A stretch of 64,000 nucleotides of DNA from contig JADDOH010002287.1 in the NCBI GenBank assembly GCA_016648135.1, forward strand, positions 1-64,000, given 5' to 3'. How positions within the stretch are numbered: the first letter of the stretch is position 1; each line of letters starts with the position of its first letter. Made by a program: the position numbers and the translations under genes. The notes beneath the pieces are model-generated. The model saw only the letters and a list, made by a program, of their open reading frames with translations, was not told the DNA's origin and made no database searches. This stretch comes from Agrypnia vestita. Lineage: Eukaryota; Arthropoda; Insecta; Trichoptera; Phryganeidae. This document shows, piece after piece, positions 40,501-52,540 of this stretch.

Positions 40501-43500
40501 ATTGCATTTACTTTATACTTAATTCATTTTTAATAAATATTTTTTTATTGTTAAATATAATGTAGTTCGCAACGTTTGATTTTGTTTACTTAGAAATTAC
40601 ATAAATTAATTTAGAAGAGGTTTAAATACATTTTATACTAAAGTGAAAGTAAATAAGTAAAAATCTGTATTTTCACAATTTTATCAATATTGAAATGTGA
40701 TTTTATGCAAATAGAAAAATAAGGTATAGAAAATAATTTATTTTAATGATATTCAGTTACCGTAGAAATATAATCATAAAAAATTATTTTAATAAATTCA
40801 AAGCCGTGATCTAAATTTATGTGGTTAAATTATCCAATCAGTAAACATCTTGGTAATATTTTCGTAGTGCAAGCACTTCAGCTCATTTTAAAAATAATTT
40901 GAATATTTACGTGACGAAATGCACATAAAATATTTCTTATGTTGTTTAAATACACTGATTTGGTCAAAACAAGGCGACACCTGATTCAGAATAATGTACT
41001 TTCTATAGGCGTAACTGATCTTCTTCTGTTCTATAATATCTAATCGGACTATAACAGTCATAATATGATTCATATCGTGCATCGGTAACGAGTAATATAA
41101 AATTATGAAATAATATAGTTGTAATTTTTCTTATGTTTTTTTTTCAAATACCTATTAAATAGCTTTTATTGTTTTATTCGTTTTATTATAAACTTATTCA
41201 AACGCAGAAATTATCGTTTACACGCAATATCTTAACGGGAAAATCGATAAATATACCAATCCTTTCAAAACTTGTAGGATAATACATCTCAAATCTTTAG
41301 TACTTTCCAATGTTAACAGTTTCTGTCTTAGATATATATTCTTCTTCCTGATTATACTTGTTGGTTTAGCTTGTTCTTCGTCTCTGCTGACGGTTCCCAG
41401 ATGATGGTATACCCCTCGTTGCCTCGATTATTTTTTTTCTTTTTTGGCTATCCTTTCTGAATGTTTTCTAATTATAATCTTCAAAAATATAGCTTTTTTG
41501 TGGTATATTTTTAATTTTTCCAGTATTCTGTTGTTTATGTGTTTCTATCCTTCTCCAGCACCATAAAATCTCCTATTCTTCTAGATTATTGTTTCCATTT
41601 TTTTTCCAAATGATATCTTTGTTGTGATTCTAACGATATTTGACTTCAAAATGAATGTAGAGCATTAATCTCAAAAACATTTTTAGTTTATGTACATCAG
41701 CTTATGTAACATAAATTTTTAATTTGGTAATGCTATAAGATGATCAGTTACTTGTCGCATAAGATTGCATCTAGGGGTCTATTTTTTAATATGTCAGTCC
41801 ATTAAACCCTATTAAAATCTCCCTTACTATTTTCTTTTATGCATATGTATATGTTACGCGTAATAAAACACACTATTCGAATTTGAAAAGAAGAGAAAAA
41901 TTTTGTTTTAAAATTTTTATAAAATTTTTAAAAATGTTTTTTTTACAAAGGTATGATTTTTATTTTTCACCAAAATGTATAAAAATGTTAATCCATATTT
42001 TAAACATTTTATTGAAATAATTAACTGTAAATAATTATTTTTAAAATAAAACAATAAAATATCATTAAATTATTAAAAATGTTGAAAAATATCGTAGGTT
42101 TAATAAAAAAAATGTTAGAAAGTTTACCAACTTTGAGAAGGGAGCGACAATAAATTTCTTTTTTAAATGGAATGGTTGTATATAAATGATAAGATATTTT
42201 AGACATGCGAATGATAGAAATTAAAGTAAAAATAATATGTAATTACAATACTGAGTGTAAGCATTTCAAATAAAACATTGAAAATATTTTGCGTATTTAT
42301 TGAAATTTATATCTTAAAGAATGTTTACTATTCAATCTACTATTTGGGACACTGCAAAAAATGAAAAAAAAAACGATATATTTTCCCCAATATATGCATA
42401 TTATATTGAATGCACATTGAATGAAAATTTGCACATCTGTTGTCTTTTTAGACTCTGCGCAAACGTCATCCATTCACCTGACCACCCCAAACCCTGTCCC
42501 TAAATAAATGTGAATTTTATTATTTTTTTTATTTTGTTCATTGGCACTCTATAAAATCCTTAGAAAAATATAGTCACTTCACGTTGAGGGCCACTTGTAA
42601 AATAAAACTAAGTCCCTGCTATAACATATACAAATTCTAAACCATGGGCAATGCCAGATACGGAATCCTAGTATATAACTTGAAAAGATAATATTATATA
42701 CTATATGAGTATTTAACATATTATATAATATTTTTATTCCAACTTTATTTTGTTGTAAAAATTACTCTTTTGCAATAATTATTTCAGGCAATTGAAAACA
42801 TTGGAATAATATTGTTTATATTTAGGTACTGTATACAGATATCACATACGTTAGTGATATTTTTTATATAAACAATTAATAAGAAATCTAATAGTATGAA
42901 CGGGAAACTTTACCCTCTCAAATTTGGCGGCCCAACCTTATGAACAACACATCTAGAGGCAACAGTAAATATTGTCCTCTATTAGATAAAAAATAAACGC
43001 TCTACTAGTGAGATGAAACGTTAAAAGTTATATTGACTTGTATATATTTCTAATATTTTTTAAACAAACTGGGTTCGACAAAATTTACAGAAAAAAATCT
43101 AAGTTTCGAGAAAATATAGTCATCACTGGAACAATCTTTATGGATGTCTCACTTGGAAAAAAAAAATTATACTGTCGAAGGAATTCGACTACTTCTGTAA
43201 GCTTAATTAACGTAGCTAAAGCTGTCACTAATTTGGTAATTATCTATCTAAGTGATGTATCAAAATTTGTTTTAAATATTTGTGTGTTCTAAAAAATTGC
43301 AACTTCTCAAGTAAGTGTAACTGTATTGTATAGTGTGTATCTTCACAAGTGAGGTAAAAATAATAAAACTTTTTCTCCGCTAAAAAAGTAAACCTCACCT
43401 CGTAGATAATTTTATAACGATGAATTCAATACCATAAGACAACATAATCAACTTAGTCAATTACGGAGAATTGGCTCATTAGCAAATTCATAGCAATATC

Positions 43501-45235
43501 ACTAGGCTAATATTTGAGTTTTTTCTGTTTCAAACAAATTGTTGCTGTTGTCGTTTCAAACAAACTTTCCGCTATGTAATTAATTGCGAAAATCAACAAC
43601 TGCGAAATGTCACTTTGCCTTGTGTCAAAATAAGATAGAATATGGCATAATTGGATGGGTTGGTTCTGCTATATCATTTTTGGACCCATTAATAAATGTG
43701 CAATATACTATACTTAGAAGCATGTACAATAAATACTAACAACACGAATTTGAACCAATATTCAGAAAGTTTAAGATATTAAATATTAAAAAGAAACTGT
43801 TTACCAGTCATATTAATATACCAACACAACAATTAAACTGACTAACATATTTTACATTCGAAGCATAGTAGAGCGCAAGAAAACAGAAGGTTTATTGGTA
43901 CCTACCGAAGATATAAACAACTTTTGCATACCAACAACAAATTTACTCAGCTCAGTACAATAAAATACCAAAAAAATAAAAATTTGCATCAATTCAGGAA
44001 ATCTCTGTCAAAATGGTAAAAAGAATTAGATAGACAGACAACAATTTGAAATTTTATAATAAATCGACATTTCTCAAGAAAAAATCATCAAATTCGAATG
44101 CTAACAAAGAAGATATACCTACTTTGAAAACAGTTTAACAACCTGTGTAACTCATATTCTCAGGAGCTAAGGCAACGTATTACAGAACAGGTATTTCAAT
44201 ACCTAGTGTATGAGAAGCGAAATCATAAAAAAACAATCTCCTTTCTTTCTTATTATTAAATTTTTACTTTACATGCTTTTGTTATAAGTAATATGTACAA
44301 AATTTAAAAAACATATAGTTGTTTGTTTAAATGCATCATAATTAACGCCAATCTCTCGGCAAGGAAAATCTAATTAAATGAAAAAGTAATTTCAATATTA
44401 TACTTTTTTTTAGTTATGAGTTATTTATTGGGTTTCATTTTATTCAACTAATGACGAATTCTCTTTAAATCATATCAATACGAGAATTGGTTATTGAATA
44501 AACCTCTTTATATTACGATATAGTGATTTACGTAAAAATATTTCATTATTTTTACCTGTGCAAAACTGATCAAGATATAGTTCTCTGGAATCGTACCAGA
44601 ATTCCCCCACCCTAATTCTCCTGGGACCCTTGTTTACATTCTCTGCGTTTGGCGTTCAGTTCGCGCCCTTATTTGATCTATGCCCTTATTTCAGGGTATG
44701 AAAACGAATAAAGGGTGCCTGAGGCTTTAAAATAATAATTTCTCAGATGTTTTTTTTTAGTTTCGTAGTATTTCTCGTTGAGCATTAAATTAAATTATTC
44801 TTTGTTCTGCAGACAAAATTTACAGCCTTTTACATTTTATCGCATTGCTCCTCCAGAACTCAACACAATGTCTTTCTTAATTTATAAAAAGTACAGAAAA
44901 TAATATTACTAAAAAATACAAAGTGTAAAATTTAAACAGAATGAAGGCAAGAGTGGATTTAGTGGGAAGGAGGGAAAGTGAGAGACGGGTAGAAATGGTA
45001 TCAGGATAAATATAAGGACAAAATAGAAAACGGGACTGTTTCGAACAGGAACCACGGCGATCAACTTGACCCGTACGACCAACAGCGCCAAGGAAAATGC
45101 GATTTTAATACATCTTTGTGTTTATTTACATATATTTTTAATGTTATATTCCGAAATTTAAAGATATGTAAAATAAAGTTAATATGTTTTGGGAGCCCTG
45201 AAAAGGGCCGGTTTTTAAATATTTTGTGCAAATCT
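40501..45235. other. AT-rich intergenic DNA, no gene seen
   Basis: No exon, domain or repeat family recognised across this stretch. A GC-richer patch lies at about 44600-44720 with no readable motif. Open frames are all under 90 codons. Confidence 0.45.
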
Positions 45236-45317
45236 GACCCAGCGTGTATCACGTTCGACCGAGCGCGGGGCGCCGCAGAAATGAGCGACGCACTGATTCG
45301 CTGATACACGCTGGGTC
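45236..45317. repeat. Perfect 16-bp inverted repeat around a GC-rich loop
   Basis: GACCCAGCGTGTATCA is matched by TGATACACGCTGGGTC after a spacer of about 50 bases that contains GAGCGCGGGGCGCCGCAG. The whole unit is far richer in GC than its surroundings. Confidence 0.8.
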
Positions 45318-45728
45318 TAGTACGAGTATGTTCTGGAATCGGAGAGCAAAGGCAGTCTCTCTTCGTATTGTATCTTCGTTTTTCGATCCAGTTTACCAGT
45401 TTCTAAAAAGTGTTTCATTTACCAACCTTCTCTACATCCTGCTCCTGGCGTCAAAACCAGCCAGAAAGTGAAATTGCCGATCCACACCTGAAAATCTGCA
45501 GTCTTTGTCCTGTGCAAGACAGGGACAGTTCAGTCCAGACGTTCACAGTCGATAGTCTCATCCATGGAGCAGCTCCCAGCGCGAAACTGCGAACTGTTGT
45601 GATTTTATTATATCTTTATTCTGTTTAAAGTTTATTTTATCAACATCATCATATTCCGCTTTTTCCTATCCACTACCGATGTCAGCATCTCAAAATGTCT
45701 TCCTTTTTCATATGTCAATTTTTATTCT
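45318..45728. other. Intergenic DNA, no gene seen
   Basis: Moderate base composition, with frames of 72-75 codons on the plus strand (45244-45628) that carry no recognisable domain. Confidence 0.35.
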
Positions 45729-45769
45729 CTGCCGCGTATTTCCGCAAAATTTGCAGAAATACGCGGCAG
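45729..45769. repeat. 41-base near-perfect hairpin
   Basis: CTGCCGCGTATTTC (45729-45742) pairs exactly with GAAATACGCGGCAG (45756-45769). Inside, GCAAA pairs with TTTGC, leaving one mismatch and a one-base turn. It is GC-rich at the base in AT-rich DNA. Confidence 0.85.
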
Positions 45770-47345
45770 CTGATTTTTAGATTCTTGGTGTCAGTGAAAA
45801 ATTAACGTAATGCACGCATATGGTACATATATACTTACATGTGTACCATTACTAACAAATAGGCCATTTTAACATATGTTTGATGTACATTTTAAGTAAC
45901 AGTCTTATTTTATATATTGATATTACATATTGATTTATTCTTTTGAATACATAATATTTTTAACAAATATTCACAATTAAAATCGTATCAAATACACAAA
46001 AATTTTTAACAGCTAAAAATTTCATATTTATTAGTTACGACTCTATGCATAACGTGGTTTCGATACATCATCCATCTAAAAGGATCGAAGACATTATCAT
46101 GCTTCACTTTTTCAAAAATAGATTTTTGCGTATTTCAGCCATTTCTTAAACCCTTCATAGAGCGTAGAGGTCGAAATAACGACTCGTATTTAGGTCGATA
46201 ATTCATATTGTGTCACACGTAATATTGTAAACCTTAGTTTCGCAAGACGTTCTCAAGAACGTTCATTAATTGATATAACGTCCAGCAACGTGAAGTTTGC
46301 TCCGAATCACTCACTCGCAACCATTTTTTATATAAGAACAATGTGCTATCTTATTTTTTAATTGAAAAAAAATTGCTCTTTAGAGGGTTAAATTTTTCCT
46401 GAAATAATCATTTCTAAATAGTTACTTCAATTAAAAAAAAACCTTTTCAATATTTATCTTTTGAGCACGATTTTTTTCTTTCCATACTCTTTTGACCATC
46501 TTTTGGTGCAGTAGGTATACTTTTCTAACATTTTCTTCCTCGTTTAATACGATTGTATTAAATTGTCGAATCAATTTTCTATTATAGCGAAATTCTTCTT
46601 CAAAATGTTTTACCTGACAATATTATTTAATAGTTTTTTTATTTATTTATTTTGATTTTTATTACTTGCAAACATTTTATTTTATTTCCAATCAACGATT
46701 CGATATTCACGCATAAATAAATACAAAAGAAACGGCTGTGAAATGTTTAGTTGTGCAGAATATTCTAGGAAATTTTATTGTACTGCTACCAATTCACACT
46801 ATAATACACAGTTTTATAGTATTTATTTGCATAAAAATGTCTCTGATCTATCTGGTCCACGTTTAATGACAAAGGCACTATCTCTCTTCCCAGTGGCCTA
46901 TCAGTCCGACATATAAGTACATATTTAAATGTCACATATTCCAAATTTTGCAAAGATCCTTAGGAACCTCTGCAAATTCAAACATCCTCCTCCTTTCTCC
47001 TGGCTACATTACTCTCTTAACCGGCGTTTTTTGCATCATATGATTCCTTTTCGTTTCAATTTTTGCGTTGTTATTGTTAATGAAAGTGACGAATATAAAG
47101 TAACCCCACTTTCCCCATTCAAACTCTCGTTCATCTCACCCATCATCGTCCTTAACCAAATTATATACCTAATACGTCAAAATTCTCGTCTTGACCATTT
47201 ATAGCTGAATCTAAATATTTAGCAACGGTTTCTGACCGCTAATTAGATAATGTTTTAGTTAATATATTTTGTTTATTCAAGTCAACGTTATTCACATTCA
47301 ACAACATAACGTTTCGTGTAATGTGAATAATACAAATATAATAAC
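45770..47345. other. AT-rich intergenic DNA, no gene seen
   Basis: Nothing recognised. The 91-codon frame at 46929-47204 has no domain features. Confidence 0.4.
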
Positions 47346-47690
47346 AAATTAATTAATCAATTAAAAATACATACAGAAAAATCAAATCCACGAAAAAATA
47401 TTTGGCTGCTACCGGGATTCGAAACACGGATCTCCTCCTTTCCGGGGCAGGCGCGTTATCCAATTACAATCCGCTATAGAAGCCTTATATATGTCTGTGA
47501 ATATATCGACCTAATCTGTAAGTCTCATTTATTATCCATTTTTAGAGCAATCCACTTTTGCCGATACGGTAGGTACAAATTAGTTTGAGAAAAGAGGAGA
47601 TCCGTGCTTCGAATCCTGGTAGCAGCCAAATATTTTTTTTGTGGATTTGATTTTTCTGTATTTCTATCTAATTGTTTAATTAATTTGGTT
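47346..47690. mobile_element. Second tRNA-like foldback element
   Basis: The left arm starts AACAAATTAATTAATCAATT and continues AAATCCACGAAAAAATATTT and a tRNA-like module on the minus strand. The right arm mirrors it (AAATATTTTTTTTGTGGATT, CTAATTGTTTAATTAATTTG) but keeps only the T-arm and acceptor half of the module. It is the same family as 15750-16440. Both share the middle segment TATCGACCT and GCAATCCACTTT. Confidence 0.7.
47404..47484 (-). repeat. tRNA-like module (pseudo-tRNA)
   Basis: Minus strand: GGCTTCTATAGCGGATTGTA at the start, GTTTCGAATCCCGG as a B-box region and AGCAGCC at the end, closing most of a 7-bp acceptor stem. The T-stem is imperfect, and the variable segment GCCTGCCCCGGAAAGGAGG does not give a clean anticodon arm. 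Plus-strand bases 47594-47627 carry the inverted partner of its 3' half. Confidence 0.55.
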
Positions 47691-47754
47691 TAAATTTCAC
47701 AGAACTTAGTTCTGTAAAAATTGCAATTTCACAATAAGAACATATAAGAATATG

Positions 47755-48012
47755 TGGGGTGTAAAAGCAAAGCTAGCAATATCCAAAAATAAGTTTAATT
47801 ATTTATCGAGGATAACAATTTATAATGTACCGAATTTGAGATTTTATATGAAACAAACACAGCCTATAAATTTATAAGAAACATGATTTTGGTAGTGAAA
47901 GATATATAAAATCTAGAATTGAGTACATTTTAAATAAGTTATCCTCGGTGACTTCATTAAAACATTTTTTCAATTTTTTGGATACTGCTTTTGCCTTTGC
48001 TTTTATACCCCA
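47755..48012. mobile_element. MITE flanked by TA
   Basis: TGTGGGGTGTAAAAGCAAAG at the left is mirrored by CTTTGCTTTTATACCCCACA at the right, and both sides are flanked by TA. Further in, ATATCCAAAAA and GGATAAC on the left match TTTTTTGGATA and GTTATCC on the right. TA duplication suggests a mariner-type MITE. Half a copy lies at 9625-9775. Confidence 0.7.
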
Positions 48013-48109
48013 CATATAATAAATTAAACAAATCAACTATTCTTATTTCGAATATCCATCTGTTTGTACATATTTTTATGGAATTAAGCAGGAATTACAA
48101 CAACAACAC

Positions 48110-48216
48110 ATCAATCAGCGAGTGTGATACATCAATCAGCGCGTGGCTCAGGTTACACGCAAGGGTCGTTATTAATTATTATTATGTCCCGTGATTTTTC
48201 ACAGGTTTACGGCTAG
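48110..48216 (+). mobile_element. Helitron-like 3' end
   Basis: The segment GCGCGTGGCTCAGGTTACAC, then TATGTCCCGTGATTTTTCAC, AGGTTTACGGCTAG is followed by T. CCGTGA and TCACAGG can form a hairpin about ten bases before CTAG, matching the Helitron rule. A diverged copy ends near 59994 and a weaker one at 6806. Confidence 0.55.
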
Positions 48217-50612
48217 TATAATATAATTAAGGATTCGTATGTGTAATGTATTGTGTATTCAATGTCATATACAATTTTAATTTTACTCTTTACTTAATCT
48301 AATTTAATATAATTATTATATAACACACTCGAACGAATGTAATATCTTTAACCGTTTACATAATATTATCAATACTGTGCTAGATTCTGCATTACCTTCC
48401 TATATTTAAGTCAAGAATCAAAACATTGTAGGTATTACGGTTCCTTCTGGATTGTTCTGTAAATTTTGCCGGTGCATTGAAGTTCCAATTTCTCTTTTAG
48501 TTAATTATCAAAAATTATTGTTTTTTATTTATTTAATTATCTGTGCATAAGATATTTATTTTGATTATTTTAATTTAACATATATATAACAGGTCATTTA
48601 TTGCCTTGATAGATATTCGAAGTGTTATTTTAAAATAAATATTAGGGCATTTATATACAAATAGTTGTCAAAAATTTGTGACGATCAAAATCATTAAAGC
48701 AAAAAAAAATAACAGTTAATTTAAGATATGTGTGTGTGTAATTGTGTCGATGATTAGTAACTGAAATTTATCTGTTGTGTAGTGTACTGTTAGCCGTCAA
48801 GAAAAATCAATTACCAATTTATGAAACTATCTGAAATAAATAGTGGGAGTTGTGTGACTAGATAAAATATCGCTTACGACCATCACTAGTACAAACAAGT
48901 TATAGAATTCACTTTGAACGATTGAGAAATAAGAAACTCTATATAAGGACCAATAGAGAATAAAATATTGAATATATGCATGTAGTTGTATTTTTTTGAT
49001 ATTACTCTAGCATGTAAGTAAGAGTACTAAGAAACATTAACATTTTTAGTTTGTTTCAATATTCCCAACAAGGGAACTTTTTGAAAATTTTCATGTCCTA
49101 AATTTTAATCAAATTTATAATAAAATTGCTATATATACTACAAATTCATAAAATTAACTTTAATAATAATACATTGTGATGTATTAGTAACAGAAGAAGA
49201 TCAGCTGGAAATATTTTGTTACCTAAATGTAATACCTACTAGCACAATCGAACATCAATTTTTTCACCTATCAAGGAGTATCATTTTTCAATGCTCTTCC
49301 CAATGAAATGAAGAAGGTAAAACATTATAGGAATTCCAAAACTAAATTGAAAAACCTACTAACAAAATCAATCACAACAACACAAAGAAACAATCTATAC
49401 CTATATACTTATAAACACGAGAATCAAATTCTCTTTTAATGGTGAGTGTTCGTCCCAGCCCCGGGAAAAGAGACTGATCAATGTCTACACGACTCTCAAA
49501 TCTCTTCCCGGATCCCGAATGGAACCCACCGGCAAATCGGAAATAAAATACGACGATTTTAAACTCCACCTTTGCCGATGAATTTAATTGGCTGATTATT
49601 TTATCGTTCGAAATAAGGTTCAGTAAAACACGAAATGGAATCATAAATTGAGCGACCAAAGGAAAAATACTTCAAAAATAGCGACCAAAAGGAATAAAGA
49701 TTAAAAAACTGGCACAAAGATACGTAGTACTGATTCGAAAAATAACTAAAAATGATAAATGCTCTCTGGCCAAAAATTGCTCTTGCTTTTCTGAGGATCT
49801 TCGCATTTATACTCCTGGATTTTTTCTCAGAACAAATTATAAATTTCATGTGTGTTCAAACAATTCTTCATTCAAAAATTTCAATTATTATAATATAAAT
49901 TTACTAACATAAAATAATTAAAAAAACACATTTTTATTCAATAAATTAAACAATTAGGTTCATAATATAAACACAATTTCAATTTCGAAGACATTTTCAT
50001 TATATACTGCATTTTCCAAATTATTTGTTAAATATTTTGGAGGAAACAGTGGATAAGCGTTAATACACTCATTTTGTTAATCAAATATATGACATGTAAT
50101 TAATACATTTATGTACAATATAATTAAATAAATAAATAAAAATACATAAAAAACCAATCATATTTTTAAAAATAAGAAATTTCCGTGCATTCTTTCTATC
50201 TATTTTTATCAGAAATGAGTAACTTTTCTCGTAATAAACAATATGCTTTTTATATTTATCATGCGAGAAATTTTTGGCATTTGGCGAATCTATTTCCATT
50301 GGTGAAATATCATAAATTATATTATTAAATATCAATATTAAATATCAAAAAGTAAATATACTTACGTATTCTTTCATAAAATAAAAAACCTATATCCAAT
50401 TATATCCATATCCAATTTTAAGAAATCCATATTTACAAGTCATAAGGGTTTTATGTGGGTTAGATAATTTGATGTTACCGTCAACATCTTTAGTTGTACA
50501 TTTGACCCGGTTCTCGAATCAAATTGTCGTCGGCGAAAGGAATCGAGTAAATTCTAGAATAAGAAGATGAAACCCAATTCTCCTCCCCGATCAGTTTAAC
50601 TGGTCGTATGCC
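48217..50612. other. AT-rich intergenic DNA, no gene seen
   Basis: Mostly AT-rich. A GC-richer patch at 49440-49560 (CGTCCCAGCCCCGGGAAAAG) is preceded by TCTATACCTATATACTTATA, which recalls the Helitron 5' end but lacks the CTGT block. I do not assign it. Confidence 0.35.
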
Positions 50613-50675
50613 GGAGCGTAGATCTGCGCGACAACTTTTGTACCCTCTATGTGCCGGAGCGCAGATCTACGCTCC
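50613..50675. repeat. Perfect 17-bp inverted repeat with internal AGATCT palindromes
   Basis: GGAGCGTAGATCTGCGC (50613-50629) is matched exactly by GCGCAGATCTACGCTCC (50659-50675), 29 bases apart. Each arm is itself nearly palindromic around AGATCT, and GCCGGAGCG also occurs as a direct repeat. Confidence 0.85.
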
Positions 50676-51599
50676 CTAAACACGTATACGAATTCGGCCT
50701 ATTTTACCTGCGTTCATGGGTTTTTAAACCTTATTATTTGTTGTATCTCAAGTTTTTGAATGAATGAACGAGTTCTAGTTGTCAAGTAACCTCACTTGCC
50801 ACGCAAAACGGACAAAAAATTATTCCAAATGTCGTCTACGAACCGCGCATTAATTGTGTTATTTATCTGTTAAAAAAGTGTTTTTTTTCAATAAAAAGTC
50901 TTAAAATCAAGTATTTTTATATTTTTGATATATTTAAAACGAAAATATTGTAATACAATATCTTTAGTGTTATTGCTTCCATGGTTTTATTCGATAAACT
51001 TACATTTCTGACAGTAAATTTCGTTATTTATTTTCATTATTAATGAATAAGTAATTATTGTACAAGTAATTATTGAAGTCTGTATATTGAAAAAACAGAA
51101 ATTCTTAGCGATTATTTTTGTTTTTTACATGAATATAACCATCACAGAAAATTGTCTTAAAAACATTCCGTATTACGTACGGCCGGCATACGATCGGTTA
51201 AAACGCGTTGGCCGAAATTGTTTGTTGTTTGAAAAATATATTATACTTTATTTTATCTCAGTTTGTGTCTTGTATGTCTAGTAGTTTTTTGTAAAACAAC
51301 GTTAAATTATTCATCCCAAAAATTGTACAATGAACACCGTAGCAGATATGCGGAGTAAATATGTGAAAATATTAAAATACTATAATTCGTAAAAGGCCTT
51401 TAGAAAGTTCAAAACCAATTTCAAAACCTATTAATATACAATAACGGTTCACCATTTTGTTCAATATGACAACGTAATAGGTATAAATGTCGGTCGTATT
51501 TTCGGTAATGGCTTTAACGACTTACGTGAATTCGTTAACGATATTATCGATCTACATATATGAAAATGAAATAGGATTGTTTTTTAACAATCTTATTGA
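50676..51599. other. AT-rich intergenic DNA, no gene seen
   Basis: Nothing recognised. Confidence 0.4.
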
Positions 51600-52097
51600 A
51601 TAAGTACATGAATTTGTGTACTTGGGAAATATGTTCGACAGAAGAGGGAAGGTTGAGAAAGATATCGAAAGAAGAGTGACTGCGGGAAATAGGGTGAACG
51701 GTGCTCTTAATGCAATTTTTTCTTATAGAAATTTGTCTACCGAGGCAAGACTAGGAATTCTGGTACGAACACTATGTATGGCAGTGAAGCCTGGAGCTAG
51801 CAGAAGAGGAACGAAATTAGACTGAATGCAGTGGAGATGAGATCCCTTAAGCGTAATTTTCAAATCCATTTATGATTGAGTAAAGAATAAATGTAGTACT
51901 CATATTAGCATAATTAATAGACTTAAAAAAGGGTCGCTCAGGCGTTAGGCATATTGAGAGAATGAATGAGGAAAAAATGGTAAGAATGATATATAACGCA
52001 AGTGTGGACTAGAAGATGGTCCCGCTAGAAGCCTCAACAGCCGTATCCTCTCTGCTTATCCCCACGGGGAAATGGCGCGATGGTAAGTAAGTAAGTT
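51600..52097 (+). pseudogene. Non-LTR retrotransposon fragment (second family), reverse transcriptase end and tail
   Basis: The frame from 51616 reads YLGNMFDRRGKVEKDIERRV, TAGNRVNGALNAIFSYRNLS, TEARLGILVRTLCMAVKPGA. Y-L-G-x-x-(F/I)-x-x-x-G-x-x-x-x-(D/E)-I-x-x-R and the following N-G-A-L are typical of the region just after the reverse transcriptase catalytic core. Later frames give the R-L-K-K-G-S-L-R and H-I-E-R-M-N-E-E-K-M blocks. The 3' end is CTCTGCTTATCCCCACGGGG, AAATGGCGCGATGGTAAGTA with a GTAA tail. An internal deletion removes part of the tail domain. Confidence 0.75.
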
Positions 52098-52398
52098 TTA
52101 ATAATGTCACTTTAATCTTGTTTTAGATTTTTGTAATTCATGTAAGCATGTACAAGTCGGAAGCTGATAAAATACGAGGTATACTGCCCCGTAATGCCCA
52201 CTGTCCACGAAATAAGATGTAATTAGATAAATCACAGAGATTTATAGGGAATAAATTTCAGTAACGTGTACAATTGTTGATGTTTCAATCTGTTGATGAA
52301 AACTCAAAAATCATCACTTGAGATTAGTGGGAGAGAACCTTATTGCAAGGCATTCGACTCGATGCACTACACAAACGTAAGACCTCTTGCAATTTAAT

Positions 52399-52540
52399 AA
52401 AGACAATCGAATTAGTATGTGTAAGCCGTGCGTATTAGGCGCATTGTTTTGTTGTGTTGGTGTTTATACCCCCTAACACCAACACAACGAAACAATGTGC
52501 ATCGTACGCACGGCTTACACACATTGATTTGATTGTCTTT
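52399..52540. mobile_element. 142-bp foldback MITE
   Basis: AAAGACAATCGAATTAGTAT, GTGTAAGCCGTGCGTA, GCATTGTTTTGTTGTGTTGG, TGTT is mirrored by AACACCAACACAACGAAACA, GTACGCACGGCTTACAC, ATTTGATTGTCTTT. The central turn is only about ten bases (TATACCCCCT). Nearly the whole unit is stem. Confidence 0.8.

Noticed and set aside
49372..49659. Minus frame of 95 codons with a GC-richer patch
   Set aside because: No domain, splice sites or start context support a gene.
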